From the NCBI RefSeq assembly GCF_000277125.1, contig NC_016946.1, forward strand, positions 3,968,001-4,032,000: a stretch of 64,000 nt of DNA, given 5' to 3'. The translations under genes were made by a program, and so were the position numbers. This document shows positions 1-12,045 of the stretch, piece by piece. The stretch's first letter is position 1; each line of letters opens with the position of its first letter. A model generated the notes under the pieces. It ran no database searches, was not told where the DNA came from, and saw only the letters and a list, made by a program, of their open reading frames with translations. The stretch is from Mycobacterium intracellulare ATCC 13950. Lineage in GTDB: Bacteria > Actinomycetota > Actinomycetes > Mycobacteriales > Mycobacteriaceae.

Positions 1-976
1 GCTGCCACAGCCCGTGCCGCGCGCCGTAGTGGCGCACCAGCCCGGCCCGGACCACGGCGCCGTCCGGGTCGACGATCCACCGCCCGACCGGGCGCACGCC
101 GCAGTCGTCGGGGTCGGCGTCGGTGACCTGTTCGCCGCGGTCGAGGACGCTCGCCCGCCGGGTGACGCCGGGCCGCGCCAATCCCGACGACCACAGGCAG
201 GCTTCCCGAACCGAGCCGCGATAGGACGTCACCTCGATCTCTCCGTCGAAGCCCAGCCGCCGCACCTCGTCGAAATCGATTCCCGGAGCGCACTTTACGA
301 CAAAATCCCGGCCTCGATACGCGTCCAGCAACGCGGCCAGGCCGGGCTGATAGTCGTCGATGCGCAGGCGCCGCCGACCCTCGGCGCGGCGCGCCGGATC
401 GACGACGAGCACGGCATCGCGGGTCACCGGGTGCAGCGCGTCGGCGCGGCAGAGCCCCGCCGCCCCCACGTTGTGGCGGGCCATGGCCAGCCGCACGGCG
501 TCGACGTCGCTGCCCACCGTCGTGATCCCGCGGCCGCGCAGCGCGGCCAGCTCGGTGCCGATCGAACACGTCGCGTCGTGCACGACGGCGTCCGCGGCGG
601 CCTCGGCCAGCCGCCCGGCCCGGTGCACCGCCACCGGCGCGGCGGTGGCTTGCTGCAGCGCCTCGTCGGTGAACAGCCAGTCCGACACGGCGCACCCCAG
701 CCCGCTCAGTTTCTCCGCGGCGCGGCGGCGCAACAGGACCGTCTCCACCAGCACCGCCGCCCGCTCACCGAAGCGGGCGCGGGTCGCGGCGACGTCGGCG
801 ACCCGGGTGGCGTCCGTCAGCTCGAGTTCGGCGACGGCCGCCAGCGCCGCGGCGCCGGCTTGCGACCGCAGGTAGCCGACGTCGTCGGCGCTGAACCGCA
901 GCCCACCGCTCAGGAGGGTTTGACCCCGGTCACCATCACGTTGTAGAACCAGCCCTTCGGCACCACGCGCCGCCAC
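1..976 (-). CDS. Class I SAM-dependent methyltransferase, THUMP-like (Rv3037c-like), partial
   Basis: The minus-strand frame stays open to the left edge, so the C-terminus is missing. The frame reads GLRFSADDVGYLRSQAG from about position 898, then a Rossmann-type SAM-binding stretch (DATCSIGTEL, GSDVDAVRLAMARHN) and VVDPARR, the usual place of the substrate-binding loop. The order matches M. tuberculosis Rv3037c, next to the Rv3038c-like gene. The start is unsure: the only in-frame start codon before the conserved part is GTG at 976, which would give a 67-nt overlap with the methyltransferase upstream. The substrate is unknown; an RNA substrate is possible by family. Confidence 0.75.
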   Translation of the reverse strand, partial: MAARGAEGLVLQRDGDRGQTLLSGGLRFSADDVGYLRSQAGAAALAAVAELELTDATRVADVAATRARFGERAAVLVETVLLRRRAAEKLSGLGCAVSDWLFTDEALQQATAAPVAVHRAGRLAEAAADAVVHDATCSIGTELAALRGRGITTVGSDVDAVRLAMARHNVGAAGLCRADALHPVTRDAVLVVDPARRAEGRRRLRIDDYQPGLAALLDAYRGRDFVVKCAPGIDFDEVRRLGFDGEIEVTSYRGSVREACLWSSGLARPGVTRRASVLDRGEQVTDADPDDCGVRPVGRWIVDPDGAVVRAGLVRHYGARHGLWQ

Positions 977-1881
977 ACATTGGCATCCGCCCAGCTCAGG
1001 GCCTTCCAGCCGTTGAACGCGAATTTCGCCCAGCCCCAGCCCAGCCGCCCGGCCGGCACCGACGCCTCGAAGGTGCGCACCGGCCAGCCGAACATCGCGG
1101 CGGTGAACTCCTCGCTGACGGTCCGCACCTCGGTGGCGCCGGCGTTGGCGGCCATCCGCTCGAGGTCACCGGGGGTGAAGGTGTGCAGGTCGACGATGGC
1201 CTCCAGCGCCGCGGCGCGGGAGGATTCGTCGAGCTCGGCCTGCGGGCGCCGCCAGCTGCCCAGGCCCGGCAGCTTGGTGACGTTGGTGGCGATCCGCCAG
1301 GTCAGCGTGGACAGCTCGCGGGCGTAGACGTCGCCGGCGCTGGTCGGTTCGCCGGCGAAGACGAACCGCCCGCCCGGGCGCAGCACCCGGATCACCTCGC
1401 GCAGCGAAAGCTCGACATCGGGTATGTGGTGCAGCACGGCGTGCCCGACGACCAAATCGAAGGTGTTGTCCTCATACGGGATGCCCTCGGCGTCGGCCAC
1501 CCGGCCGTCGATGTCCAGGCCCAGGGACTGCCCGTTGCGGGTGGCGACCTTGACCATGCCCGGCGACAGGTCGGTCACCGACCCGCGGCGAGCGACCCCG
1601 GACTGGATCAGATTCAGCAGGAAAAACCCTGTGCCGCAGCCCAATTCGAGGGCCCGGTCGTAGGGCAACTCACGCAGCACCGAGTCGGGCACGATGGCGT
1701 CGAAACGGCCCCGCGCGTAGTCGATGCAGCGCTGGTCATAGGAGATCGACCACTTCTCGTCGTAGGTTTCGGCCTCCCAGTCGTGATAGAGCACCTGGGC
1801 CAGCTTGCTGTCGTGCCGGGCGGCCTCCACCTGCTCGGCGGTGGCGTGGGGCGTCGGAACGGCGTCGGTCGAACTCGTCAT
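910..1881 (-). CDS. Class I SAM-dependent methyltransferase (Rv3038c-like)
   Basis: A 323-residue protein with a clear methyltransferase core. Motif I is ELGCGTGFFLLNL, followed by VTDLSPGMV, an acidic loop near VADAEGIPYED and the FDLVVGHAVLHHI strand. The C-terminal part (AMFGWPVRTFEASVP) is typical of mycobacterial Rv3038c proteins. I chose the ATG at 1881 (MTSSTDAV) instead of an upstream start at 1923, because the extension runs back into the end of echA17. The stop of echA17 is 11 nt upstream, so the two are probably co-transcribed. The methyl acceptor is not known. Confidence 0.88.
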   Translation of the reverse strand: MTSSTDAVPTPHATAEQVEAARHDSKLAQVLYHDWEAETYDEKWSISYDQRCIDYARGRFDAIVPDSVLRELPYDRALELGCGTGFFLLNLIQSGVARRGSVTDLSPGMVKVATRNGQSLGLDIDGRVADAEGIPYEDNTFDLVVGHAVLHHIPDVELSLREVIRVLRPGGRFVFAGEPTSAGDVYARELSTLTWRIATNVTKLPGLGSWRRPQAELDESSRAAALEAIVDLHTFTPGDLERMAANAGATEVRTVSEEFTAAMFGWPVRTFEASVPAGRLGWGWAKFAFNGWKALSWADANVWRRVVPKGWFYNVMVTGVKPS

Positions 1882-1891
1882 GCAGGGCAGC

Positions 1892-2656
1892 CTAACGGCC
1901 GCCGGGATCCGCCCGATCGCCACCGCCCTGACCAGCGGAAAACACCTCCGCGTAGCGGCGGCGTTCGGCGGCGAGCCGCTCGGCGCGCTCCAGGTCGAAC
2001 ACGTCGTTGATCCCGGCCTTGGCGGCGGCCAGCGCGTGCCGGGGGCCGTCGAGGAAACGGCGCGCCCATCGTGCGGCGGCGTCGTAGACGTCGTCGGGCG
2101 CCACCATCTCGTCGATGAGGCCCAGCGCCAGGGCTTCCTCGGCGTCGAAGAATCGCCCGCTGAACACCAGTTCCTTGGCCTTGCTCACCCCGGCGGCCCG
2201 GGTCAGGCGGGCCATCGCGTCGCCGCCGGGCACCAGGCCGGCCAGGATTTCGGTCGCGCCGAACTTCACGTTGTCCCCGCTGATGCGCCAATCGGCGGCC
2301 AGCGCCAGCGTGAGCCCCGCGCCCAGCGCGTATCCGGTGATCGCGGCCACGGTCGGCTTGGGGATGGCCGCCACCGCGTCGATGGCCTCCTGCCGGACCC
2401 GGGCCGCGGTCTCGGCTTCGGCGCCCCGCAGCGTCCGCAGTTCGGGCATGTCGTCGCCGGCCGAGAAGATCTCGTGGCCGCCGAACAGGATCACGACGGC
2501 GACGTCGTCCCGGCGCCCCAGTTCCTCGACCGCGGCGATGACCTCCCGGTAGACCTGGCGGGTCATCGCGTTCGTCGGTGGCCGCGACAGCAGCAGCATG
2601 GCCAGGCCGGCGTCCTGCGAGCCGTCGCTGACCACGACGCTGACGAACTCGCTCAA
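1892..2656 (-). CDS. echA17: Enoyl-CoA hydratase/isomerase family protein EchA17
   Basis: A crotonase-fold protein of 254 residues, the length I recall for M. tuberculosis EchA17 (Rv3039c). It has the oxyanion-hole segments [10 protein letters not shown] and [19 protein letters not shown], and the [15 protein letters not shown] stretch around the active site. The likely role is hydration of enoyl-CoA in beta-oxidation. The start chosen is TTG at 2656, which overlaps the TGA stop of the NUDIX gene (TTGA) and gives the family length; there is no ATG near. Translational coupling to the NUDIX gene is likely. Confidence 0.88.
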   Translation of the reverse strand: MSEFVSVVVSDGSQDAGLAMLLLSRPPTNAMTRQVYREVIAAVEELGRRDDVAVVILFGGHEIFSAGDDMPELRTLRGAEAETAARVRQEAIDAVAAIPKPTVAAITGYALGAGLTLALAADWRISGDNVKFGATEILAGLVPGGDAMARLTRAAGVSKAKELVFSGRFFDAEEALALGLIDEMVAPDDVYDAAARWARRFLDGPRHALAAAKAGINDVFDLERAERLAAERRRYAEVFSAGQGGGDRADPGGR

Positions 2657-3483
2657 TGCCGCCACCCCAGCCCGCCGGCTTCCCGCGCCTGGTGGTAGCG
2701 GTCGGAATCGAAGAACTCGAAAACCCAGTTGTCGCCCTGGATTTCGAGGTGCGGCTGCACCGGCACGATCTGGCGCTCCACTGCCAGCACCTCGGCGACG
2801 GTCCGCCCGGCCAGCGAGTCCAGCTGCGTCCACGTCGGCGGCAGCAAAAAGCTGCGTCCGGCCGCGAAGTCCTCGATCGCCGCCTCCGGCGTCGTCCAGC
2901 CCGCCCGGTCGGATTCGGTGTTCTCGCCGTCGGCGCGCTGCCCCTTCGGCAGGGCGCCCACGAAGAAATAGGTGTCGTAGCGCCGCGTGCGCTCGGCCTC
3001 CGGGGTGACCCAGTTGGCCCACGGCCGCAACAGGTCCGAGCGCAGCTCCAGGTTCTCCCGCCGCAGGAAATCCGCGAACGACAACGTCCCGTCGGCCAGC
3101 GCCCGGCGGGCGTCGCCGTACACCGACGCGTCGCCAACGATACTGTCCGGCGCCGAACGGCCCCGGCCCGCCGGCCCCGCGAACAGCACCCCCGATTCCT
3201 CGAACGTCTCGCGGGCCGCGGCGCAGACCAGCGCCTCGGCCAGGTCGGGTTCGATGCCGAAGCGCTGCGCCCACCACTCCGGCGGCGGTCCGGCCCAGGC
3301 GATGTCGGCGTTGCGGTCGCGGTCGTCGACGCCGCCTCCGGGGAACACCATCGTCCCGGCCGCGAACTCCATCTTGGCGTGCCGCCGCATCAGGAAGACG
3401 CCCAGTCCCGGACCCGTGTCTCGGACCAGCATCACGGTCGCCGCCGGCCTGGGGACCAGCGGGGCTTCCTCGGGTGACGTCAT
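2653..3483 (-). CDS. NUDIX hydrolase (Rv3040c-like)
   Basis: A 276-residue protein with [12 protein letters not shown] near residues 45-56 and a NUDIX box core [11 protein letters not shown] further along, giving the REx2EExG residues that bind metal. A longer-than-usual insertion separates the FPGG strand from the box, as in the mammalian NUDT19-like group, which acts on CoA or related diphosphates. That substrate is inference only. The ATG overlaps the TGA of the upstream ABC ATPase by 4 nt, and its own stop overlaps the echA17 start, so it sits in the middle of a coupled operon. Confidence 0.87.
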   Translation of the reverse strand: MTSPEEAPLVPRPAATVMLVRDTGPGLGVFLMRRHAKMEFAAGTMVFPGGGVDDRDRNADIAWAGPPPEWWAQRFGIEPDLAEALVCAAARETFEESGVLFAGPAGRGRSAPDSIVGDASVYGDARRALADGTLSFADFLRRENLELRSDLLRPWANWVTPEAERTRRYDTYFFVGALPKGQRADGENTESDRAGWTTPEAAIEDFAAGRSFLLPPTWTQLDSLAGRTVAEVLAVERQIVPVQPHLEIQGDNWVFEFFDSDRYHQAREAGGLGWRH

Positions 3484-4346
3484 AGTTGCCTCCGGTGGGC
3501 TGCGCGGGTGCGGACTCGCCGCGCGAAGTAGCGCCCGTCGACGACGTCGAGGGCGATCGCTTGGCCGAACGCGGTGGACAGATTCTCCGCGGTCAGCACG
3601 TCGGTGAGCAATCCCGCGGCCACCACCCGACCTTCCGCGAGCAGCATGCAGTGACTGAACCCGGGCGGGATCTCCTCGACGTGGTGCGTGACCAGCACCA
3701 GGGCGGGGGCGTCGGGGTCGGCGGCCAGGTCGGCCAGCCGCGCCACCAGTTCCTCGCGGCCGCCCAGGTCCAGGCCGGCGGCGGGTTCGTCGAGCAGCAG
3801 CAGTTCGGGGTCGGTCATTAGCGCGCGGGCAATCAGCACCCGCTTGCGCTCGCCCTCCGACAGTGTGCCGTAGGTGCGGTCCGCCAGATGCTCCGCGCCC
3901 AGGCTCTCCAGCATGTCGATCGCCCGGCGGTAGTCGACGTCTTCGTAGCGCTCGCGCCAGCGGCCCAGGACCGCGTAGCCGGCCGAGACCACGAGATCGC
4001 GCACCACCTCGTCGCCGGGGACGCGCTGCGCCAACGCCGAGGAACTGAGGCCGATGCGGGAACGCAACTCCGTCACGTCGACCCGGCCCAGCCGCTCACC
4101 GAGCACGAAAGCCACGCCGGACGAGGGATGTTCGGCGGCCGCGGCGATCCGCAGCAGCGAGGTTTTGCCCGCCCCGTTGGGCCCGACGATGACCCAGCGC
4201 TCGTCGAGTTCGACCGCCCAATCCAACGGCCCGACCAGGACGTTGCCGCCGCGCTGCAGCGCCACCTCGCGCAATTCGATCAGCAGATCGGGGTCGGCTG
4301 CCTCGCTTCCGTTTTCGGGCACCCGACCATGGTGCCGTATGCCCAT
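3480..4346 (-). CDS. ABC transporter ATP-binding protein (Rv3041c-like)
   Basis: A 288-residue ATPase with Walker A GPNGAGKT (about residues 55-62), signature LSEGERKR, Walker [14 protein letters not shown] and switch His in LVTHHVEE. All catalytic motifs are intact. No permease gene is adjacent, so its partner and substrate cannot be told. It could equally be a soluble ABC protein. It is the first gene of the compact minus-strand run that continues through NUDIX and echA17; serB2 ends 18 nt upstream of its start. Confidence 0.9.
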   Translation of the reverse strand: MGIRHHGRVPENGSEAADPDLLIELREVALQRGGNVLVGPLDWAVELDERWVIVGPNGAGKTSLLRIAAAAEHPSSGVAFVLGERLGRVDVTELRSRIGLSSSALAQRVPGDEVVRDLVVSAGYAVLGRWRERYEDVDYRRAIDMLESLGAEHLADRTYGTLSEGERKRVLIARALMTDPELLLLDEPAAGLDLGGREELVARLADLAADPDAPALVLVTHHVEEIPPGFSHCMLLAEGRVVAAGLLTDVLTAENLSTAFGQAIALDVVDGRYFARRVRTRAAHRRQL

Positions 4347-4364
4347 CGGATCGACACAAGCAAC

Positions 4365-5624
<1,260 letters not shown>

Positions 5625-7370
5625 TCAGCTGCGAACCTGGACGTCGTCCAGCCTGGTGACGTCCTTGTCCGCGGGCCCGTGCGCCCGGCCCACATGCGCC
5701 TCGGCGCGCAGCCGTTCCACCATGTGCGGGTAGTGCAACTCGAATGCCGGCCGCTCCGAACGGATTCGGGGCAGCTCGGTGAAGTTGTGCCGCGGCGGCG
5801 GGCAGCTGGTCGCCCACTCCAGGGAGTTGCCGTAGCCCCACGGGTCGTCGACCGTGACGACCTCGCCGTAGCGCCAGCTCTTGAAGACGTTCCAGACGAA
5901 CGGGAACATCGACGCGCCCAGGATGAAGGCGCCCACGGTCGACGCGATGTTGTAGGGCTGGAAGCCGTCGCTGGGCAGGTAGTCGGCGTAGCGCCGCGGC
6001 ATGCCGAGGTCGCCCAGCCAGTGCTGCACCAGGAAGGTGGTGTGGAACCCGATGAACGTCAACCAGAAGTGCAGCTTGCCCAGCCGCTCGTCGAGCAGGC
6101 GGCCGGTCATCTTCGGGAACCAGAAGTAGATGCCCGCATACGTCGCGAACACGATGGTGCCGAACAGCACGTAGTGGAAGTGGGCGACGACGAAGTAGCT
6201 GTCGGTGACGTGGAAGTCCAGCGGCGGGCTGGCCAGCATCACGCCGGTCAGGCCACCGAGCAGGAAGGTGAGCAGGAAGCCGACCGAGAACAGCATCGGT
6301 GTCTCAAAGGTCAACTGCCCCTTCCACATTGTGCCGATCCAGTTGAAGAACTTGATCCCGGTGGGCACCGCGATCAGGTACGTCATGAACGAGAAGAACG
6401 GCAGCAGAACGGCTCCGGTGGCGAACATGTGGTGCGCCCACACAGCTACCGACAAGGCCGCGATCGACAGCGTCGCGTACACCAGCGTGGTGTAGCCGAA
6501 GACCGGCTTGCGCGAGAACACCGGGATGATCTCGGTGACGATGCCGAAGAACGGCAGCGCGATGATGTAGACCTCGGGGTGGCCGAAGAACCAGAACAGG
6601 TGCTGCCACAACAGGACTCCGCCGTTGGACGCGTCGTAGATGTGGGCGCCCAGATGGCGGTCGGCGGCCAGTCCGAACAGCGCGGCGGTCAGGATCGGGA
6701 ACGCGATCAGGATCAGGATCGAAGTCACCAGGATGTTCCAGGTGAAGATCGGCATCCGGAACATCGTCATCCCGGGCGCGCGCATGCACACCACGGTGGT
6801 GATCATGTTGACCGCCCCGAGGATGGTCCCCAGACCGGCGAGGATCAGCCCGGTGATCCACAGGTCTCCCCCGGCGCCGGGCGAGTGGACGGCGTCAGAC
6901 AGCGGTGTGTAGGCGGTCCAGCCGAAGTCGGCGGCCCCACCCGGGACGATGAAGCCGGACGCGGCGATCAGCCCGCCGAACAAGAACAGCCAGTACGAGA
7001 AGGCGTTCAGCCGCGGGAACGCCACGTCGGGCGCCCCGATCTGCAGCGGCAGCACCAGGTTGGCGAAACCGAACACCACCGGGGTGGCGTAGAGCAGCAG
7101 CATGATCGTGCCGTGCATGGTGAACAGCTGATTGAACTGCTCGTTGGACAGGAACTGCAGCCCGGGAGCGGCCAACTCGGTGCGCATCAGCAACGCCATC
7201 AGCCCGCCTATGAAGAAGAAGGCGAAGCAGGTGACGGTGTACATCACGCCGATCAGCTTGTGATCGGTGGTCGTGATCAGTTTGTAGACGAGGTTCCCTT
7301 TGGGGCCCATGCGGTCCGGGTACGGACGAACGGCCTCGAGTTCTCCCAAGGGGGGCGCTTCGGCTGTCAA
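5625..7370 (-). CDS. ctaD: Cytochrome c oxidase subunit I (aa3 type)
   Basis: Catalytic haem-copper subunit of the mycobacterial aa3 oxidase in the membrane-bound bcc-aa3 supercomplex. The roughly 580-residue protein has about 12 membrane segments and the expected conserved signatures, including LFTMHGTIM (haem a His), [15 protein letters not shown] (CuB His and the Tyr cross-link region), WAHHMF (CuB His pair) and [13 protein letters not shown] (haem a3/a His pair). The start chosen is TTG at 7370 (MTAEAPPLG), which matches the tuberculosis N-terminus and has GGAG 6 nt upstream. Another TTG lies at 7382. The C-terminus is somewhat divergent. Confidence 0.95.
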   Translation of the reverse strand: MTAEAPPLGELEAVRPYPDRMGPKGNLVYKLITTTDHKLIGVMYTVTCFAFFFIGGLMALLMRTELAAPGLQFLSNEQFNQLFTMHGTIMLLLYATPVVFGFANLVLPLQIGAPDVAFPRLNAFSYWLFLFGGLIAASGFIVPGGAADFGWTAYTPLSDAVHSPGAGGDLWITGLILAGLGTILGAVNMITTVVCMRAPGMTMFRMPIFTWNILVTSILILIAFPILTAALFGLAADRHLGAHIYDASNGGVLLWQHLFWFFGHPEVYIIALPFFGIVTEIIPVFSRKPVFGYTTLVYATLSIAALSVAVWAHHMFATGAVLLPFFSFMTYLIAVPTGIKFFNWIGTMWKGQLTFETPMLFSVGFLLTFLLGGLTGVMLASPPLDFHVTDSYFVVAHFHYVLFGTIVFATYAGIYFWFPKMTGRLLDERLGKLHFWLTFIGFHTTFLVQHWLGDLGMPRRYADYLPSDGFQPYNIASTVGAFILGASMFPFVWNVFKSWRYGEVVTVDDPWGYGNSLEWATSCPPPRHNFTELPRIRSERPAFELHYPHMVERLRAEAHVGRAHGPADKDVTRLDDVQVRS

Positions 7371-7520
7371 CAGCTTCTCCAAACATCCGGATCGGACACT
7401 GGCCCAACATCACTATTGAGTCGAATCTTAGCCGTCGATGATGGCGACGTCAGGGCTGGTCCTACAAACTGTCGTAAATGGGTCTGCGGGGCGCCGCGTC
7501 CTTCGTCGCGGCGCCGGGAG

Positions 7521-7628
7521 GGGTCGATGGTGGCGACCCGCTTCGCCCGGCTCCGCCGCGCTCGCGATCGCCACGGGTCGATGGTGGCGACCCGCTTCGC
7601 CCGGCTCCGCCGCGCTCGCGATCGCCAT
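7521..7628. repeat. Two tandem copies of a 54-bp repeat in the ctaD-fecB intergenic region
   Basis: The units at 7521-7574 and 7575-7628 are identical except for the last base (C versus T). Each begins GGGTCGATGGTGGCGACC and ends CTCGCGATCGCCA. The 54-bp period keeps the reading frame, so the repeat would encode an 18-residue repeat (VATRFARLRRARDRH core), but no gene uses it. The rest of 7383-7656 holds only the divergent promoters of ctaD and fecB. It could be a VNTR locus. Confidence 0.95.
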
Positions 7629-7656
7629 GGGGGTCGGCGATGTTAGCGTCTGACGC

Positions 7657-8775
7657 GTGTCGTTCGGCGTGATCAGACCCCCCCGGCTGGCCCCCGGGTT
7701 CGCCGTCGCCGGCGCCGTGGCGGCCGCGGTCGTGCTGGCATGCGGCGGCTGCGGATCCCACCGGCCCGCCGCCACGCCCCCGGCCCGTTCGCTGGTCACC
7801 CCCACCACGCAAATCGCGGGGGCCGGGGTGCTCGGAAACGACCGCCGGCCCGACGATTCGTGCGCCCGCGAGGCCGCCGAGGCCGACGCGGGGGCCGCGA
7901 AGCGGCGCGTCCACAACGCCGCCGGCGTCGAGCCGGACGTGGTGCAGGTGCCCGCCGACCCGCAGCGCATCGTGGTGCTCTCCGGCGATCAGCTCGACGC
8001 GTTGTGCGCGCTGGGCCTGCAATCGCGGGTGGTCGCCGCCGCGCTGCCGGACGGCTCGCCGACCCAGCCCGCGTATCTCGGTGGCGCGGTGCACGGTGTG
8101 CCCGGCGCCGGCACGCGCTCCCACCCGGACGTGAAGGCGATCGAGGCGGCCCACCCCGATCTCATCCTGGGCTCCCAGGGGTTGACGCCCACCCTGTATC
8201 CGCAGCTGGCGGCGATCGCCCCGACGGTGTTCACCGGCGCGCCGGGCGCGGGGTGGGAGGACAACCTGCGCGCCGTCGGCGCCGCCACCGCGCGCGGCAC
8301 CGAGATGGACGGGTTGCTCGGCGGGTTCGCGAAACGGGCGACCGACGTAGGCGCGCGCCACGACGCCTCCCACTTTCAGGCGTCGATCGTGCGACTGACC
8401 ACCGAGGCGATCCGGGTCTACGGCGCCAACAACTTCCCGGCCAGCGTGCTCGGCTCGGTCGGCGTCGACCGGCCGGCGACGCAGCGGTTCACCGACAAGC
8501 CCTACGTCGAGATCGGCGCCACCGACGCCGACCTCGCGAAGGATCCCGACCTGTCCATCGCCGACGCCGACGTGGTGTACCTGTCGTGCGCCACCCCGGC
8601 CGCCGCCGACCGTGCCGCCACGGTGCTCGACAGCGGCCCGTGGCGCAAGCTGTCGGCCAACCGCGACAACCGGGTCTATGTCGTCAACGACGAGATCTGG
8701 CAAACCGGCGAGGGGCTGATCGCGGCCCGCGGCATCGTCGACGACCTGCGCCTGGTGAACGCCCCCATCAACTGA
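7657..8775 (+). CDS. fecB: Periplasmic siderophore/iron-binding lipoprotein FecB
   Basis: A 372-residue substrate-binding protein of the Fe(III)-siderophore type. The N-terminus has a hydrophobic signal (about residues 14-28) and a lipobox VLAC, so the mature protein is probably lipidated and attached to the membrane. The binding-protein fold shows in PQRIVVLSGDQLDALCALGL, HPDVKAIEAAHPDLILG and DNRVYVVNDEIW. It matches Rv3044 by context (ctaD upstream on the other strand, adhC downstream). GTG at 7657 is the start. No permease or ATPase gene is adjacent, as in M. tuberculosis. Confidence 0.93.
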   Translation: MSFGVIRPPRLAPGFAVAGAVAAAVVLACGGCGSHRPAATPPARSLVTPTTQIAGAGVLGNDRRPDDSCAREAAEADAGAAKRRVHNAAGVEPDVVQVPADPQRIVVLSGDQLDALCALGLQSRVVAAALPDGSPTQPAYLGGAVHGVPGAGTRSHPDVKAIEAAHPDLILGSQGLTPTLYPQLAAIAPTVFTGAPGAGWEDNLRAVGAATARGTEMDGLLGGFAKRATDVGARHDASHFQASIVRLTTEAIRVYGANNFPASVLGSVGVDRPATQRFTDKPYVEIGATDADLAKDPDLSIADADVVYLSCATPAAADRAATVLDSGPWRKLSANRDNRVYVVNDEIWQTGEGLIAARGIVDDLRLVNAPIN

Positions 8776-8876
8776 GGCCGGGCCAGTCGAACGTGATGTT
8801 CGCCCCGATAGTTGGCGGAAGAACGTTACCCTAGCTAAAATTTTGGTCGAAGCCATCGGACCGAAGAGGAATATTC

Positions 8877-9917
8877 ATGCGCACTGTTTCGGCATACGCC
8901 GCCACGTCGGCGACCGAACCGCTGACCAAGACCACCATCGAGCGGCGCGACCCGGGCCCGCGCGACGTGGCGATCGACATCAAATTCGCCGGCATCTGCC
9001 ACTCCGACATCCACACCGCCAAGGGCGAATGGGGCACGCCGAATTACCCCGTGGTCGTGGGCCACGAGATCGCCGGCGTCGTGACCGAGGTCGGCGCCGA
9101 GGTCACCAAGTTCAAGGTGGGCGACCACGTCGGCGTGGGTTGCATGGTGAATTCCTGCGGCCGGTGCAGCAGCTGCGACGCCGGGCTCGAGCAGTACTGC
9201 AAGAACGGCGCGACCTTCACCTACAACTCGATCGATAAGGACGGCACGTCGACGCAGGGCGGGTACAGCCAGGCGGTCGTCGTCGACGAGAACTTCGTCT
9301 TGCGCATCCCCGACTCGCTGCCGCTGGACAAGGCGGCGCCGCTGCTGTGCGCGGGCATCACGCTGTTCTCGCCGCTGCGGCACTGGAAGGCCGGGCCGGG
9401 CACCCGGCTGGCGATCATCGGCCTGGGCGGCCTGGGGCACATGGGCGTCAAGCTGGGCGCGGCGATGGGCGCCGAGGTCACCGTGCTCTCGCAGTCGCTG
9501 AAGAAGATGGAAGACGGGCTGCGGTTGGGCGCCAAGCATTACTACGCCACCGCCGACCGCGAGACCTTCAAGAAGTTGCGCAGCAGCTTCGACCTGATGC
9601 TCAACACCGTCTCGGCGAACCTGAATCTCAACGACTACCTGAGCCTGCTCGACGTCGACGGCACCCTCGTCGAATTGGGCATCCCCGAGCACCCCATGGA
9701 GGTGGGCGCGTTCCCGCTGGCGCTGGCGCGCCGCAGCCTGTCCGGGTCGAACATCGGCGGGATCGCCGAGACCCAGGAAATGCTGGACTTCTGCGCCGAA
9801 CACAACGTGACGCCCGAAATCGAGGTCATCGACCCCGACTACATCAACGAGGCGTACGAGCGCGTCCTGGCCAGCGACGTCCGCTACCGCTTCGTCATCG
9901 ACATCTCGAAGCTGTAG
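8877..9917 (+). CDS. adhC: NADP-dependent alcohol dehydrogenase AdhC (cinnamyl alcohol dehydrogenase type)
   Basis: A zinc medium-chain dehydrogenase of 346 residues, the length of M. tuberculosis AdhC (Rv3045). The catalytic zinc site is [14 protein letters not shown] and GHEIAGVV. The structural zinc loop carries four Cys in the stretch [20 protein letters not shown]. The cofactor site is [15 protein letters not shown], followed by TVLSQSLKK, consistent with NADP preference. The role is reduction of aldehydes. ATG at 8877 has AAGAGGAA upstream. It converges on the DUF3349 gene with only 4 nt between the stop codons. Confidence 0.95.
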   Translation: MRTVSAYAATSATEPLTKTTIERRDPGPRDVAIDIKFAGICHSDIHTAKGEWGTPNYPVVVGHEIAGVVTEVGAEVTKFKVGDHVGVGCMVNSCGRCSSCDAGLEQYCKNGATFTYNSIDKDGTSTQGGYSQAVVVDENFVLRIPDSLPLDKAAPLLCAGITLFSPLRHWKAGPGTRLAIIGLGGLGHMGVKLGAAMGAEVTVLSQSLKKMEDGLRLGAKHYYATADRETFKKLRSSFDLMLNTVSANLNLNDYLSLLDVDGTLVELGIPEHPMEVGAFPLALARRSLSGSNIGGIAETQEMLDFCAEHNVTPEIEVIDPDYINEAYERVLASDVRYRFVIDISKL

Positions 9918-9921
9918 CGGC

Positions 9922-10314
9922 TCAGGACGCCGTGTGGGGGGCCGGCTCGGCCTTGCCGTTGGCCGCGCCGGGATTTTCGGCCGCCTCGGGCGGGTGTGTG
10001 ATGCCCGCCAGCGGCCAGCCCGCCGCGGCCAGCCGGGCGGCCACCCGCGCGATGTTCTCCGGGCCGGCGTCGTAGTGGGTCATGTCGGAGATGAAATCGG
10101 CGATCACGTCGCGGTTGATCTCCTCGCCCGGCCTGGTTTCCTCGTCTATCGCGTCGACGACTTCCTTGATCTGGTCCTCGGTCAGCGGGGTGCTGCGCAG
10201 CAGCTCCAACAGCGGTACACGGTCGGGTCCGGGAACGCCGTCGGGGTAGCCGCATTGCAGCCACTGGATCACTGAACGGAAGAAAGCGGCCGTAGAAGAT
10301 GGGGTAATCGCCAC
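9922..10314 (-). CDS. DUF3349 protein (Rv3046c-like)
   Basis: A small soluble protein of about 130 residues with the DUF3349 pattern: FFRSVIQWLQCGYPDGVPG, then DRVPLLELLRSTPLTEDQI, then a second helical part FISDMTHYDAGPENIARV. Structures of this mycobacterial family are known but the function is not. The GTG at 10314 gives a length near that of Rv3046c; starts at 10320 or 10374 are also open. The C-terminal tail is rich in Ala, Pro and Glu and looks disordered. The Rv3047c counterpart expected between this gene and nrdF2 is absent. Confidence 0.8.
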   Translation of the reverse strand: MAITPSSTAAFFRSVIQWLQCGYPDGVPGPDRVPLLELLRSTPLTEDQIKEVVDAIDEETRPGEEINRDVIADFISDMTHYDAGPENIARVAARLAAAGWPLAGITHPPEAAENPGAANGKAEPAPHTAS

Positions 10315-10415
10315 GCCCACCAGTCTCCCGGCAACCCGGCCGGCGGCGCCACCGGGCCGCCGCGGGGTCGCCACAATTCACGCGGCGTTCACACACCGCT
10401 TGGCTGAATGCCCTG

Positions 10416-11402
<987 letters not shown>

Positions 11403-11439
11403 TCACACGCCGTTTTGCCTGAGGGACGTCAGGCTCCAG

Positions 11440-11455
11440 ACACTACCCCTGGGGT
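11440..11455. promoter_or_regulatory. NrdR-like box, nrdF2 promoter, proximal
   Basis: ACACTACCCCTGGGGT matches the consensus ACACwATATATwGTGT at 11 of 16 positions. It starts exactly 32 bp from the better box at 11472, three helical turns apart, the spacing reported for paired NrdR sites. It lies 50 bp upstream of the nrdF2 start codon. Confidence 0.65.
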
Positions 11456-11471
11456 ACGACAACCGAGCGCA

Positions 11472-11487
11472 ACACAAGAAGTTGTGT
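11472..11487. promoter_or_regulatory. NrdR-like box, nrdF2 promoter, distal
   Basis: ACACAAGAAGTTGTGT has perfect 6-bp arms (ACACAA and TTGTGT) around a 4-bp centre and fits the NrdR consensus well. NrdR represses ribonucleotide reductase genes when ATP/dATP is bound. The site is 82 bp upstream of nrdF2. Confidence 0.8.
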
Positions 11488-11582
11488 TTTGCGTGTCGCG
11501 GACGCCCGCGGGCCGCCGGATTTGCCTCTTCACTCCAGTATGCGGGCGGGGCCGGCGTTTCGTGGGCACAACCGGGGACGGG

Positions 11583-11600
11583 ATGTACCATTTGGTACAT
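11583..11600. promoter_or_regulatory. Perfect palindromic operator over the start of the SRPBCC-TetR operon
   Basis: ATGTACCA, then TT, then TGGTACAT: 8-bp perfect arms in an 18-bp site. It overlaps the ATG of the SRPBCC gene (11599) and lies directly before a gene pair whose second member is a TetR repressor. Binding here would block transcription and translation start, so autorepression by that TetR is the simplest reading. Confidence 0.72.
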
Positions 11601-12045
11601 GATTACCGAAGACAGCGTCGAGATCGACGCGCCGGCGCAAGTGGTGTGGAAGGTGTTCAGCGATGTCGAGCGCTGGCCCGAGTGGACGGCCTCGGTGACG
11701 TCGCTGGCCGCGGTGGACGGGCCCGGGCTCGCGGTCGGCAAGCGGTTCGCGATCAAGCAGCCACGCATGTCGAAGCTGGTCTGGAAGATCACCGAGCTCG
11801 AGCCGGGGACGTCCTGGACCTGGGAGCAACGCGCCCCCGGCGCGCGGGCCAGCGCCCGCCATGATGTGATCGCGCAGCCCGGCGGCGGCACCCTGGTGCG
11901 CCAGCGCATCGACCAGAACGGCATGCTCGGCGCACTTGTCGGGCGGCTCATGCGATCGATGACCCGGCGATACCTCAAACTCGAGGCCCAGGGCCTCAAG
12001 GCCCGCTCCGAGCAGCTCAGCCGCGCCGATGGCGCGCACCCCTGA
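11599..12045 (+). CDS. SRPBCC (START/polyketide cyclase-like) family protein
   Basis: A 148-residue protein with the typical N-terminal SRPBCC pattern: VEIDAPAQVVWKVFSDVERWPEWTAS as positions 7-32 in outline, then GKRFAIKQPRM and a C-terminal helix LMRSMTRRYLKLEAQGLKA. These proteins bind hydrophobic ligands in a deep pocket; the ligand here is unknown. The ATG at 11599 lies inside a palindrome. The gene overlaps the downstream TetR gene by 17 nt. The pair is inserted, compared with M. tuberculosis, between nrdF2 and the monooxygenase gene. Confidence 0.85.
   Translation: MITEDSVEIDAPAQVVWKVFSDVERWPEWTASVTSLAAVDGPGLAVGKRFAIKQPRMSKLVWKITELEPGTSWTWEQRAPGARASARHDVIAQPGGGTLVRQRIDQNGMLGALVGRLMRSMTRRYLKLEAQGLKARSEQLSRADGAHP

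Noticed and set aside
5679..7646. 655-codon open frame opposite ctaD
   Set aside because: High-GC antisense shadow; the ctaD protein on the other strand is unmistakable and this frame has low-complexity Arg/Asp/Gln-rich sequence.
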